In this document: positions 27,961 to 36,761 of the stretch, one piece after another
Layout of the letters: each line of letters starts with the position of its first letter
Position numbering within the stretch: position 1 is the first letter of the stretch
Assembly: GCA_905221125.1 (NCBI GenBank)
Contig: CAJNBY010000004.1
Location: forward strand, 78,439-142,438
Source: a bacterium
Lineage (GTDB): Bacteria; Bacillota; Bacilli; Lactobacillales; Streptococcaceae
DNA length: 64,000 nt
Reading direction: 5' to 3'
Notes under the pieces: generated by a model
Seen by the model: only the letters and a program-made list of their open reading frames with translations
Told to the model about the DNA's origin: nothing
Databases searched by the model: none
Made by a program: the position numbers and the translations under genes

Positions 27961-29511
27961 ATGGAGGAACAGTCAGAAACACTTAGTTCCAAGAAAGAAT
28001 TTGCCTTTGCCTCAAGCACCATACTATCCCAAGTTGGACGAGGAATCATCGTCGGTCTCGTCGTCGGGCTCATCGTCGGATCCTTTCGGTTTTCAATCGA
28101 AAAAGGCTTCCACCTGATACAAGGACTTTATCAAGATCAAGCGCACCTAGTGCGCAATCTTTTTATCATTGGTCTATTTTATTTAATGGTTTGCTGGCTC
28201 AGTGCGAAATTAACTCGATCAGAAAAAGATATCAAGGGGTCAGGAATTCCTCAAGTTGAAGCCGAATTAAAGGGACTCATGACCCTCAACTGGTGGGGCG
28301 TACTTTGGAAAAAATATATTCTAGGAATTTTGGCTATTGCTAGTGGCCTTATGCTAGGGCGTGAAGGACCAAGCATTCAACTCGGAGCGGTTGGTGGTAA
28401 AGGAATTGCCAAGTGGCTTAAATCCAGTCCAGTAGAGGAACGATCCTTGATTGCGAGTGGAGCTGCAGCAGGATTAGCCGCAGCCTTTAATGCTCCGATT
28501 GCAGGACTTCTCTTTGTGGTGGAAGAAGTTTATCACCATTTTTCACGCTTTTTCTGGGTATCTACTCTCGCAGCCAGTCTCGTAGCAAACTTTGTCTCTT
28601 TGCTCATATTTGGCCTAACACCCGTACTGGATATGCCAGATAATATCCCACTCATGACCCTAGACCAGTATTGGATTTACCTCCTCATAGGAATTTTTCT
28701 AGGACTTTCTGGTTTTCTTTATGAAAAAGCTGTACTCAATGTTGGTAGAGTTTATGACTGGCTTGGTCAAAAAATCCGTTTGGATAGAGCTTATTATCCA
28801 ATTCTGGCTTTCATTCTCATCATACCAGTCGGCATCTTCTTGCCACAAATCCTTGGAGGTGGAAATCAGCTTGTTCTTTCCCTAACTGAGCAAAATTTTA
28901 GTTTCCAAGTTCTATTAGCTTACTTTTTGATTCGCTTTGTTTGGAGCATGATTAGCTATGGAAGTGGCCTTCCAGGAGGAATTTTCCTACCAATTCTGGC
29001 GCTAGGTTCCTTACTTGGTGCCCTAGTCGGTGTCATTTGTGTGAATATTGGACTTGTCAGTCAGGAGCAATTTCCTATATTTGTCATTCTAGGAATGAGT
29101 GGCTATTTTGGAGCAATATCCAAGGCTCCCTTAACCGCTATGATTCTGGTAACCGAGATGGTAGGCGATATTCGCAACCTCATGCCGCTTGGATTAGTAA
29201 CCCTAGTTGCCTATATCATCATGGATCTGCTCAAGGGAGCACCAGTCTATGAAGCTATGTTGGAAAAAATGCTGCCAGAAGAGGCGACAGATGAAGGAGA
29301 AGTCACACTCATTGAAATCCCCGTATCTGACAAAATCGCTGGAAAACAAGTACACGAACTCAACCTGCCACACAACGTCCTCATCACCACCCAAGTCCAT
29401 AATGGCAAGAGCCAAACAGTTAACGGCTCAACCAGAATGTATCTGGGTGATATGATTCACTTAGTGATTCCAAAAAGTGAAATTGGAAAAGTCAAAGATT
29501 TGTTGTTGTAG
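27961..29511 (+). CDS. ClC-family chloride channel/transporter with C-terminal TrkA-C domain
   Basis: Integral membrane protein, 516 residues from ATG 27961, which has AGAAGGA at good spacing. The open frame continues upstream to TTG 27901 but overlaps rnhB. Selectivity-filter motifs are GSGIPQVE, GREGPSIQLGAVGG and GGIFLPILALG. The gating Glu is in GREGP, and a second Glu (VVEEVY) at the intracellular side suggests a Cl-/H+ exchanger rather than a channel. About 80 C-terminal residues (IEIPVSDKIAGKQVHELNLP and on) look like a TrkA-C regulatory domain. It is probably cotranscribed with rbgA-rnhB. Confidence 0.92.
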   Translation: MEEQSETLSSKKEFAFASSTILSQVGRGIIVGLVVGLIVGSFRFSIEKGFHLIQGLYQDQAHLVRNLFIIGLFYLMVCWLSAKLTRSEKDIKGSGIPQVEAELKGLMTLNWWGVLWKKYILGILAIASGLMLGREGPSIQLGAVGGKGIAKWLKSSPVEERSLIASGAAAGLAAAFNAPIAGLLFVVEEVYHHFSRFFWVSTLAASLVANFVSLLIFGLTPVLDMPDNIPLMTLDQYWIYLLIGIFLGLSGFLYEKAVLNVGRVYDWLGQKIRLDRAYYPILAFILIIPVGIFLPQILGGGNQLVLSLTEQNFSFQVLLAYFLIRFVWSMISYGSGLPGGIFLPILALGSLLGALVGVICVNIGLVSQEQFPIFVILGMSGYFGAISKAPLTAMILVTEMVGDIRNLMPLGLVTLVAYIIMDLLKGAPVYEAMLEKMLPEEATDEGEVTLIEIPVSDKIAGKQVHELNLPHNVLITTQVHNGKSQTVNGSTRMYLGDMIHLVIPKSEIGKVKDLLL

Positions 29512-29515
29512 CTCT

Positions 29516-29598
29516 TGTTTACATAATTTATATTATGTAAATTTTTGATTGAATACATTAGAAAACCGATTTTCAGCAATGAGATCGGTTATTTTTTG
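29516..29598 (+). terminator. Double hairpin terminator after the ClC gene
   Basis: The first stem is TTTACATAA / TTATGTAAA followed by TTTTT (about 29519-29546). The second is AACCGAT / ATCGGTT (29564-29570 and 29584-29590) followed by ATTTTTTG. Confidence 0.8.
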
Positions 29599-29727
29599 CT
29601 GATAAGATATTTCACATACAAGTAATTGAACTTTCTTAAAAATAAGACTATAATTAAGTTAGAAATGATAAAGCATAAAGCTAGAAAGGAGTTTACTGTA
29701 TCAAATCTGTACAGTAAGATCAAAATC

Positions 29728-29919
29728 ATGAAAAAGAAAACAATAGCAATTATACAATGTATTTTGTATCTCATAGCTCCTTATATAGCTCTTCAGTTGT
29801 GTAGTATTAACAGAAGTTTAGTGGGTGATTTCTTTATTACTTTCCTTATTCTGTTGACTATTTCATTCTGGTTTAGTATTTGGAAACTAGAAAAAGCACT
29901 AGATAATGATTCACAATAA
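29728..29919 (+). CDS. Possible small membrane protein (uncertain)
   Basis: 63 residues from ATG 29728 with two hydrophobic segments and charged ends (MKKKTIAIIQ start, KALDNDSQ end). The frame is open from TTG 29626, but no start has a convincing ribosome site at normal spacing. An AAAGGAG at 29685-29691 points to no usable start codon. An AT-rich hydrophobic reading frame (29589-29774) exists on the other strand with AAGGAG only 2 bases before its ATG. At most one is likely real. Function unknown. Confidence 0.35.
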   Translation: MKKKTIAIIQCILYLIAPYIALQLCSINRSLVGDFFITFLILLTISFWFSIWKLEKALDNDSQ

Positions 29920-30038
29920 AACCTCCAAAGATTTAGATCTGTTTTACACAGGTTTAAGTCTTTTTTATCAAAACTGGAAATTTTTGTACTTTTCCCTAGA
30001 CAGTGGACAAACCCTTGATAGCATTGGGTTTAAGGCGT

Positions 30039-30228
30039 AATGTACACTCTTTGAAAAATGTACTTTATAATCGAAATGTACTTTATTTTAAGGCTGGATA
30101 AAGTACATTTTTGGATCCAGTAGTTCAGATGCGAAATGTACAAAATCAGCCCCTTTTAAACACCTTGCGAGCCTAAAAACCTTGATTTAATAAGGTTTTG
30201 AATTTTACTTTTGTTACGGTGTACATTT
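30039..30228. repeat. Cluster of six (A)AATGTAC motifs beside the dif site
   Basis: Forward copies at 30039-30045, 30056-30063, 30074-30081 and 30134-30141; reverse copies at 30103-30110 and 30221-30228. The third and fourth form a perfect 13-bp inverted repeat, AAATGTACTTTAT at 30074-30086 against 30098-30110. A separate perfect 8-bp inverted repeat, AAAACCTT-N8-AAGGTTTT, lies at 30176-30199. The stretch 29920-30349 otherwise holds no gene. The layout recalls core and arm-type sites of a tyrosine recombinase, but no such use is proven. Confidence 0.7.
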
Positions 30229-30349
30229 GAAAAAATTCCAGTTTTCACTTTGATAAAGTATTAAATTGACTATTTTCTTAATGAAAAAAATTTCCAGTTA
30301 TTTTAGTTATTACACATCTTTTTTATCACTTTAAAAAAACTCCTATAAC

Positions 30350-30382
30350 ATCTTTCCGAAAAACTAAAATTTTCTTGAAAAA
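30350..30382 (+). other. dif-SL chromosome dimer resolution site
   Basis: Starts ATCTTTCCGAAAAACTA and ends TTTTCTTGAAAA: two half-sites, TTTCCGAAAA and TTTCTTGAAAA, about 7 bp apart. From memory this is nearly identical to the streptococcal/lactococcal dif-SL sequence, and it stands directly before the gene for its recombinase XerS, as is known for these genera. It therefore marks the replication terminus. Confidence 0.88.
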
Positions 30383-30403
30383 CATAAGAGTCTATGCTAT
30401 ACT
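30375..30403 (+). promoter_or_regulatory. xerS promoter, -35 inside the dif site
   Basis: TTGAAA at 30375-30380, a 17-bp spacer, and TATACT at 30398-30403 with the extended element TGC. The -35 hexamer is the right arm of the dif site. Confidence 0.8.
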
Positions 30404-30432
30404 ACTAGTAGACTTATACATGGAGAAAATAC

Positions 30433-31503
30433 ATGAAACGTGAGATTTTACTGGAACGAATCGACAAACTAAAACAAATCATGCCCTGGTACGTTTTGGA
30501 ATATTACCAATCTAAGCTTGCTGTTCCCTACAGCTTTACAACCTTGTACGAATACCTCAAGGAATACGATCGATTTTTCAGCTGGGTTTTGGAGTCTGGT
30601 ATTTCAAACGCCGATAAAATGTCTGATATTCCTTTATCTGTCTTGGAAAATCTGTCTAAGAAAGACATGGAAGCCTTTATCCTTTATCTACGTGAACGAC
30701 CTTTACTGAATGCCAATACAACCAAGCAAGGTGTTTCTCAGACGACCATCAATCGAACCTTGTCAGCATTGTCTAGTCTTTACAAGTATCTGACTGAGGA
30801 GGTTGAAAACGACCAGGGAGAGCCTTATTTCTATCGTAATGTAATGAAGAAAGTTTCAACCAAGAAAAAGAAAGAAACTCTTGCTGCCAGAGCTGAAAAC
30901 ATTAAGCAAAAGCTCTTTCTAGGTGATGAAACAGAAGGGTTTCTTACTTATATCGACCAAGAGTATCCTCAACAGCTCTCAAATCGAGCTCTCTCATCAT
31001 TTAATAAAAATAAAGAACGTGATTTAGCCATTATCGCCCTTCTATTGGCATCTGGTGTCCGTTTATCTGAAGCTGTTAATCTGGATCTAAGAGATCTCAA
31101 TCTCAAGATGATGGTTATTGATGTCACGCGTAAGGGTGGAAAACGTGACTCGGTCAATGTCGCTGCCTTTGCTAAGCCTTACCTAGAGAATTATCTAGCC
31201 ATTCGAAATCAACGTTATAAGACGGAAAAGACGTTTACAGCACTCTTTCTGACTTTATATCGTGGTGTTCCCAATCGTATCGATGCTTCTAGTGTTGAAA
31301 AGATGGTTGCTAAGTATTCTGAGGACTTCAAAGTGCGTGTAACTCCCCACAAACTGCGCCATACCCTAGCAACTAGGCTCTATGATGTGACTAAATCGCA
31401 AGTTTTGGTTAGTCATCAGCTAGGACACGCAAGTACACAAGTCACTGACCTCTATACCCATATTGTTAACGATGAACAAAAGAATGCTCTGGATAGTTTA
31501 TAA
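30433..31503 (+). CDS. xerS: Tyrosine recombinase XerS
   Basis: Single-protein chromosome-dimer resolvase of streptococci, acting at dif-SL with FtsK; 356 residues, the known length. The N-terminal SAM-like core-binding domain spans about residues 15-130. The catalytic domain has Arg in [12 protein letters not shown], the beta-hairpin Lys in [21 protein letters not shown] (His-x-x-Arg), a second His in SHQLGHAS, and the nucleophile Tyr in [11 protein letters not shown] 30433 follows TGGAGA. It is a single-gene unit next to its target site and ends at a terminator shared with convergent lplA. Confidence 0.96.
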   Translation: MKREILLERIDKLKQIMPWYVLEYYQSKLAVPYSFTTLYEYLKEYDRFFSWVLESGISNADKMSDIPLSVLENLSKKDMEAFILYLRERPLLNANTTKQGVSQTTINRTLSALSSLYKYLTEEVENDQGEPYFYRNVMKKVSTKKKKETLAARAENIKQKLFLGDETEGFLTYIDQEYPQQLSNRALSSFNKNKERDLAIIALLLASGVRLSEAVNLDLRDLNLKMMVIDVTRKGGKRDSVNVAAFAKPYLENYLAIRNQRYKTEKTFTALFLTLYRGVPNRIDASSVEKMVAKYSEDFKVRVTPHKLRHTLATRLYDVTKSQVLVSHQLGHASTQVTDLYTHIVNDEQKNALDSL

Positions 31504-31536
31504 ATGACATAGAATAAATTATGTAAAACTTGACTT

Positions 31537-31573
31537 AAAAAAAGAAGCTGCTAAAACAAGCAACTTCTTTTTG
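31537..31573. terminator. Bidirectional terminator between xerS and lplA
   Basis: Stem AAAAAGAAG-TGCT / AGCA-CTTCTTTTT with an A-run on one side and a T-run on the other, between two convergent genes. Confidence 0.85.
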
Positions 31574-31575
31574 AT

Positions 31576-32565
31576 TTATCCAACTACCGCTTCAGCGATT
31601 TCTTCACGACTAATACCAGCGAAGTAGCGTGTGATATCAATAGTTTCTAGAGCTTTAAGAACATCTTCGCGTTCGTATTTGACGCCACGAAGGACATCTT
31701 CTACTGCAGCAACGTCTTCAATACCAAAGAAATCTCCATAAATCTTGATGTCTTGGATTTTTGATTCGACGACATTAGCAAAGACTTCCACCTTACCACT
31801 GGTGAATTTTGTACCACGACGGACGTTAAATTCTGGTGATTTGCCGTAGTTCCACTCCCAAGTTCCAAACTTAGTATCCTTAATGCGATTGATTTCGGCC
31901 AATTCTTCTTCTGAAAAGACGTATTCAGTCATCTCTGGGTACTCTTTTTTCATGTATTCCAATAGCAAATCACGGAATTCTTCAACTGTGATTTTTTCTG
32001 GTAATTCATTGACAATATTGGTTACACGGGCACGGACGGATTTCACACCTTTTGATTCAAATTTATCTTTTGAAACCTTAAGGGCGTTTGCTAAGACTGA
32101 CAAATCAACGTCAAAGAGCAAGCAGCCGTGGTGCATGATACGGCCATTGATATAGGCTTGGGCATTGCCACAGAACTTCTTACCATCAATCTCAAGGTCA
32201 TTACGACCTGTAAATTCAGCTTTAACCCCGAGTTGAGCCAAGGTATTGATAACTGGAGTTGAGAAGCTCTTGAAGTCAAAGGCCTTATTTTCATCTTCTT
32301 TTGAGATGATCGTGTAGTTGAGATTATTTAAATCGTGGTAAACAGCTCCACCACCGCTGATACGGCGGACCACCTCAATACCATTTTCTCGAACATAATC
32401 ACGGTTGATTTCTTCTATGGTATTCTGGTGACGACCAACAATGATAGATGGTTTATTGATCCAAAGAAGGAAGATTTGATCCTCATCCAAAAGGTGTTTA
32501 AAGGCATATTCTTCCAAGGCAATATTAAAGGCAGTGTCGTTTGAATGATTGATAATATATTTCAT
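31576..32565 (-). CDS. lplA: Lipoate-protein ligase A
   Basis: Attaches free lipoate, via lipoyl-AMP, to the lipoyl lysine of dehydrogenase complexes; 329 residues with the C-terminal accessory domain. The family motif is visible in VVRRISGGGAVYHDLNNLNYTII, followed by FTGRNDLEIDGKKFCGNAQ and GCLLFDVDL. It lies downstream of the E3 gene of the dehydrogenase operon on the same strand, 54 bp after it. That fits loading of the single lipoyl domain encoded there. Streptococci of this group appear to scavenge lipoate, so this ligase would be essential for that complex. Confidence 0.94.
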   Translation of the reverse strand: MKYIINHSNDTAFNIALEEYAFKHLLDEDQIFLLWINKPSIIVGRHQNTIEEINRDYVRENGIEVVRRISGGGAVYHDLNNLNYTIISKEDENKAFDFKSFSTPVINTLAQLGVKAEFTGRNDLEIDGKKFCGNAQAYINGRIMHHGCLLFDVDLSVLANALKVSKDKFESKGVKSVRARVTNIVNELPEKITVEEFRDLLLEYMKKEYPEMTEYVFSEEELAEINRIKDTKFGTWEWNYGKSPEFNVRRGTKFTSGKVEVFANVVESKIQDIKIYGDFFGIEDVAAVEDVLRGVKYEREDVLKALETIDITRYFAGISREEIAEAVVG

Positions 32566-32583
32566 GATATCCCTTTATATGAT

Positions 32584-32612
32584 AGAGACTGGAAAGATAT
32601 TTTCCAGTCTAT
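32584..32612. terminator. Inverted repeat between the E3 gene and lplA
   Basis: Near-perfect stem AGACTGGAAA / TTTTCCAGTCT with a short loop. On the - strand it is not followed by a clear T-run, so it may only weaken read-through or stabilise the message end. Confidence 0.55.
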
Positions 32613-32619
32613 CTTCGTT

Positions 32620-34323
32620 TTATTTTTTCTTAGGTGAATGGATGGCCATTCCTAGAACATCCGCAAATGCTTCGTACATCACTTCAGAGTAGGTTGGGTG
32701 TCCGTGGATAGTCTTCAGCATTTCCTCAACAGTGATTTCCATTTCGATGATACTTGATGCTTCGTTTATTAATTCTGCAGCTGCAGGACCGATGATGTGA
32801 ACACCAAGGATTTCTCCGTATTTCTTATCAGCGATAACTTTTACGAAACCTTGAGCAGCATCAGATGCAATGGCACGACCGTTCGCAGCAAAGTTGAATT
32901 TACCGATAGCAACATCGTATTTCTCACGAGCTTGTTCTTCAGTAAGACCTACTGCTGCTACTTCAGGGAGAGTGTAGATGGCTGCAGGAGTCAAGTTCAG
33001 TTTGGCAACAGCATGATTTCCTTTAAGGGCATTTTCAGCGGCAACTTCACCCATGCGGAAGGCTGCGTGCGCCAACATCTTAGTACCGTTGATGTCACCT
33101 GGAGCGTAGATACCTGGAACAGAAGTTTCCATGTATTCGTTGACCTTGATGCGTCCACGATCCAATTCAAACTCAACATCGCCAATACCTTCAAGGTCTG
33201 GAACACGACCGATCGAAAGAAGAGCTTTGCTTGCGATGACATCATCTTTTCCTTCAACCTTGATACGAAGTTGACCATTTTCCTCGATGATTTCTTGGAG
33301 TTTAGTATCAGTTAAGATGGTCATACCTTTACGCTCAAGAATCAAGCGAAGGTTCTTAGATACTTCCGCATCCATAGCTGGCACGATACGATCCATCATT
33401 TCGATAACAGTCACTTTTGAACCAAATGTCATGAAGGCCTGACCGAGTTCGATACCGACAACCCCACCACCGATGATAACAAGACTTTCTGGAACTTCGT
33501 TCATTTCAAGAATGTCGTCACTGGTCATGACAAGTGGAGATTCCATACCAGGGACGTTGATCTTGCTGACTTTTGAACCACCGGCAAGGATGATTTTCTT
33601 GGTTTCAAGCAATTCAGAACCATTTACCAAGACATTCTTATCTTTAGTAATAGTACCAACACCCTTATGAACAGTAACTCCGTAGCTACGAAGAAGACCT
33701 GCAACACCACCTACCAAGGTATTAACAACCTTAGACTTAGTTTCAAGGAGTTTGTCCATATCTACAGTGAAGTTTGGATTCTCGATGACGATACCACGGT
33801 TTGCTGCATGACCGATATTTTCAATGATTTCTGCGTTGTGAAGGTAGGTCTTGGTAGGGATACAGCCACGGTTCAAGCAGGTTCCACCTAGTTCAGATTT
33901 CTCAACAAGGGCAACCTTACCGCCGAGTTGTGCTGCTTTAATGGCTGCAACATAACCAGCAGGACCACCACCAATCACAACGATATCAAAGGCGTCATCG
34001 CTCTTGCCGTCGTCGTTTGAGGCACTAACTGCAGGCGCTGGGCTAGCTTCTGGCGCTGCTACTCCAGCTGTTGGGATATTTTCCCCTTCTTCTCCGAGGT
34101 AACCGATAACTTCCGTTACAGGAACTGTTTCACCGTCCCCTTTAAGGATAGCAATCAAGTAACCATCTTCTTCAGCTTCCAATTCCATGCTGACTTTGTC
34201 AGTCATGATTTCCAAAAGGATTTCTCCTTCTTTTACAAATTCTCCGACTTTTTTATTCCATTGGACGATTTGTCCTTCTGACATATCCACGCCGGCTTTT
34301 GGCATAATTACTTCTAAGGCCAT
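32620..34323 (-). CDS. lpdA: Dihydrolipoamide dehydrogenase (E3) with N-terminal lipoyl domain
   Basis: Reoxidises dihydrolipoamide with NAD+ in the pyruvate/acetoin dehydrogenase complex; 567 residues, about 100 longer than a plain E3. Residues 1-75 form a biotinyl/lipoyl domain with the target Lys43 in MTDKVSMELE. An Ala/Pro-rich linker (about 85-105) follows, then the flavoprotein with FAD motif VVIGGGPAGYVAA, the redox pair in GGTCLNRGCIPTK, and the NAD motif IIGGGVVGIELG. The C terminus has the catalytic His in HIIGP and HGHPTYSE. The lipoyl domain being here rather than on E2 is known for pneumococcus. Symbols acoL and pdhD are also used. Confidence 0.95.
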   Translation of the reverse strand: MALEVIMPKAGVDMSEGQIVQWNKKVGEFVKEGEILLEIMTDKVSMELEAEEDGYLIAILKGDGETVPVTEVIGYLGEEGENIPTAGVAAPEASPAPAVSASNDDGKSDDAFDIVVIGGGPAGYVAAIKAAQLGGKVALVEKSELGGTCLNRGCIPTKTYLHNAEIIENIGHAANRGIVIENPNFTVDMDKLLETKSKVVNTLVGGVAGLLRSYGVTVHKGVGTITKDKNVLVNGSELLETKKIILAGGSKVSKINVPGMESPLVMTSDDILEMNEVPESLVIIGGGVVGIELGQAFMTFGSKVTVIEMMDRIVPAMDAEVSKNLRLILERKGMTILTDTKLQEIIEENGQLRIKVEGKDDVIASKALLSIGRVPDLEGIGDVEFELDRGRIKVNEYMETSVPGIYAPGDINGTKMLAHAAFRMGEVAAENALKGNHAVAKLNLTPAAIYTLPEVAAVGLTEEQAREKYDVAIGKFNFAANGRAIASDAAQGFVKVIADKKYGEILGVHIIGPAAAELINEASSIIEMEITVEEMLKTIHGHPTYSEVMYEAFADVLGMAIHSPKKK

Positions 34324-34368
34324 GTCTTCCTTCCTTTATCTATATCTTTAAAATGAATCCTCTTGTTC

Positions 34369-35412
34369 TTAAATCAACATTGAGATTGGATTTTCAATCA
34401 ATTCTTTCAAGTCTTTCATAAATTTAGCACCGGCCATACCATCTACGACACGGTGGTCAATTGTTAACCCAAGACTCATAATAGGGCGAATGACAATCTC
34501 ACCATTGACGACAACTGGCTTCTCAATCGTCGAACTGACACCAAGAATAGCTGAGTTTGGTTGGTTAATGATCGGACCAAAGGACTGAACGCCAAACATT
34601 CCCAAATTACTGATTGTGAATGTTGAATTTTGCAGTTCACTTGGAGCCAATTTACCATCCAAGGTACGGCCAATAACATCTTTGAATGCAACAACCAACT
34701 CTGACAAGCTTAATTTTTCAGCATTGTAAACAACAGGTGTCATCAATCCATTATCCATCCCAACTGCCATCGCAAGGTTGACATAGTTGTGAGTGATAAT
34801 GGTCTTACCATCTTCTGTCAATGAAGCGTTGATGTATGGGTGTTTCATAAGAGTCTTAACAACTGCAAGTGAAAGAAGGTCTGTTACAGTAGTCTTCTTC
34901 CCAGTTGCTTCCATGATTGGCTCAAGAACCTTCTTACGAAGAGCCAACATTTCAGTCATATCAACTTCATAGTTGAGTGTGAAAGTTGGCGCAGTTAGGT
35001 ATGATTCAACCATACGTTGGGCGATAACCTTACGCATTGGTGTCATTGGAATACGCTCAATTTCACCATAAGGAGTGATATTATCAGGAACCTCTTCCAC
35101 TTTTTCGATTTGAGCAGGAGACTTGATGGTATCGTTTTCGATATTTTCAGGAAGCAAGGCCAAAACATCCTTCTTCATGATTTTACCACGATGACCAGTT
35201 CCTTGGATTTCCTGCCAAGCAATGTTATGTTCGAGGGCAATTCGTTTTGCAAGTGGCGAAATGCGAACCACGTTTGTGTCTTTATAAGTTTCCACGTCTT
35301 CTTTGTGGACACGACCGTTTGCACCTGAGCCAGAAACGTCGTAGAGGTTGATCCCTAAATCATCCGCTAACTTTCTAGCCGCAGGAGTCGCTCTTAGCTT
35401 GTCATCAGCCAT
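34369..35412 (-). CDS. acoC: Dihydrolipoamide acetyltransferase (E2) lacking a lipoyl domain
   Basis: Forms the acetyltransferase core of the complex; 347 residues. The N terminus starts directly with a peripheral-subunit-binding domain (ATPAARKLADDLGINLYDVSG). A second copy follows (ISPLAKRIALEHNI...IQGTGHRGKI), then a linker and the catalytic domain with DHRVVDGMAGAKF near the C terminus. There is no lipoyl domain, which other E2s carry at this end; the E3 gene downstream supplies it. Upstream in-frame codons give no missed lipoyl domain, as the ATG follows GAGAGG in a region with stops. pdhC is an alternative symbol. Confidence 0.93.
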   Translation of the reverse strand: MADDKLRATPAARKLADDLGINLYDVSGSGANGRVHKEDVETYKDTNVVRISPLAKRIALEHNIAWQEIQGTGHRGKIMKKDVLALLPENIENDTIKSPAQIEKVEEVPDNITPYGEIERIPMTPMRKVIAQRMVESYLTAPTFTLNYEVDMTEMLALRKKVLEPIMEATGKKTTVTDLLSLAVVKTLMKHPYINASLTEDGKTIITHNYVNLAMAVGMDNGLMTPVVYNAEKLSLSELVVAFKDVIGRTLDGKLAPSELQNSTFTISNLGMFGVQSFGPIINQPNSAILGVSSTIEKPVVVNGEIVIRPIMSLGLTIDHRVVDGMAGAKFMKDLKELIENPISMLI

Positions 35413-35753
35413 GACCTCTCCAATTTCTATTTATGATACAAAGGGCGTCAAAAGTCAAAGTGAAAATAGGAAACTTGACGAAGAAACTTTAGTTTCTAGG
35501 AAAGTTTATCTTTTTCAAACAGACTTTAGCCCGTGTTCAACTCTACAAGCAACTTGGATACAAAACGTATCTCAAGTTGCTACGGTTGCCGCCATTAGGC
35601 GGTCAACCTAGTAGACTTACTAATTCATTCGTCGAATATTATCGATTCGACTCACTCATGTCGCAACTCTTCAAATCACTTGGATACAAAATATATCTCA
35701 AGTTGCTAAAGCTAAAAACTTCCGGAATTTTACATAACTTATCTTATGTAATT
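35413..35753 (-). other. Structured intergenic segment inside the dehydrogenase operon
   Basis: 341 bp with no credible gene, holding four hairpins. Those at 35548-35581 and 35678-35707 are near copies sharing ACTTGGATACAAAA and ATCTCAAGTTGCTA. One at 35585-35609 has arms GGTTG...CAACC. One at 35631-35650 has arms GTCGAAT / ATTCGAC. The other cistron gaps in this operon are 15 and 46 bp, so this looks like an inserted repeat or an RNA-processing region. Confidence 0.7.
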
Positions 35754-36746
35754 CTATTCTTTATTATAAGTCTTTCGGATTGCATCTTTGATGCTTTCAA
35801 CTGTTGGTATCATTGCATTTTCTAGGTTTTGCGCGTAAGGCATTGGAACATCTTCTCCTGCACAACGGCGAATTGGTGCATCTAGATAGTCAAATGCTTC
35901 TGATTCTGAAATAATTGCTGAAATCTCTCCAATATAGCCACTTGTTTTGTGGGCATCGTTAACCAGAACAACCTTACCAGTCTTCTTCACTGAGTTGATG
36001 ATGATCTCCTTATCAAGCGGAACAAGGGTACGTGGGTCAACAATTTCAACTGAAATGCCTTCTTCAGCTAATTCTTCAGCTGCTTGAACTACACGACGGA
36101 GCATTTTTCCATAAGTAACAACTGTTACATCTGTACCTTCTCGTTTAATTTCCCCAACTCCAAGTGGGATTGTGTAATCTGGATCAACTGGCACTTCCCC
36201 TTTTTGGTTAAATTCTGACTTGTACTCAAGAATGATAACAGGGTTATTATCACGGATAGAAGACTTGAGCAGTCCTTTCATGTCCGCAGGTGTTCCTGGT
36301 GCCACAACCTTAAGTCCAGGAATGTGAGTAAACCAAGATTCTAGAGATTGCGAGTGCTGGGCTGCAGAACCGACACCGTTACCAGCTGCGCATCGAACAG
36401 TCATTGGAACCTGACCTTTACCACCAAACATATAACGTGTTTTAGCTGCTTGGTTGACGATATTGTCCATGGCAATAACAGAGAAGTCCATGAAGGTCAT
36501 ATCGACAATTGGACGAAGTCCTGTCATGGCTGCTCCTGCTGCTGCTCCCGAGATGGCAGCCTCAGAAATCGGACAGTCACGGACACGTTCTGGACCAAAT
36601 TCTTCAAGCATTCCGACAGAAGTACCGAAGTCTCCTCCGAAGACACCAACGTCTTCTCCCATCAAGAACACATTTTCATCGCGACGCATTTCCTCAGACA
36701 TAGCAAGGATAATGGTGTCACGGAAGGACATTGTTTTTGTTTCCAT
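35754..36746 (-). CDS. acoB: Pyruvate/acetoin dehydrogenase E1 component, beta subunit
   Basis: Beta subunit of the thiamine-diphosphate-dependent E1; 330 residues. It carries the transketolase-type pyrimidine-binding domain with MGEDVGVFGGDFG (catalytic Glu), GAAAGAAMTGLRPIVDMTFMDF, and a C-terminal domain with VTYGKMLRRVV and EIVDPRTLVPLD. It works as a heterotetramer with the alpha subunit encoded 15 bp upstream. Streptococcal genomes label this either acetoin dehydrogenase or pyruvate dehydrogenase. Sequence alone does not decide, and pyruvate is likely where this is the only such complex. Confidence 0.94.
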   Translation of the reverse strand: METKTMSFRDTIILAMSEEMRRDENVFLMGEDVGVFGGDFGTSVGMLEEFGPERVRDCPISEAAISGAAAGAAMTGLRPIVDMTFMDFSVIAMDNIVNQAAKTRYMFGGKGQVPMTVRCAAGNGVGSAAQHSQSLESWFTHIPGLKVVAPGTPADMKGLLKSSIRDNNPVIILEYKSEFNQKGEVPVDPDYTIPLGVGEIKREGTDVTVVTYGKMLRRVVQAAEELAEEGISVEIVDPRTLVPLDKEIIINSVKKTGKVVLVNDAHKTSGYIGEISAIISESEAFDYLDAPIRRCAGEDVPMPYAQNLENAMIPTVESIKDAIRKTYNKE

Positions 36747-36761
36747 TTTATCTCTTTCTCC

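Noticed and set aside
32797..33315. 172-residue + strand frame opposite the E3 gene
   Set aside because: Shadow frame with odd composition and no start signal; E3 is intact over it.
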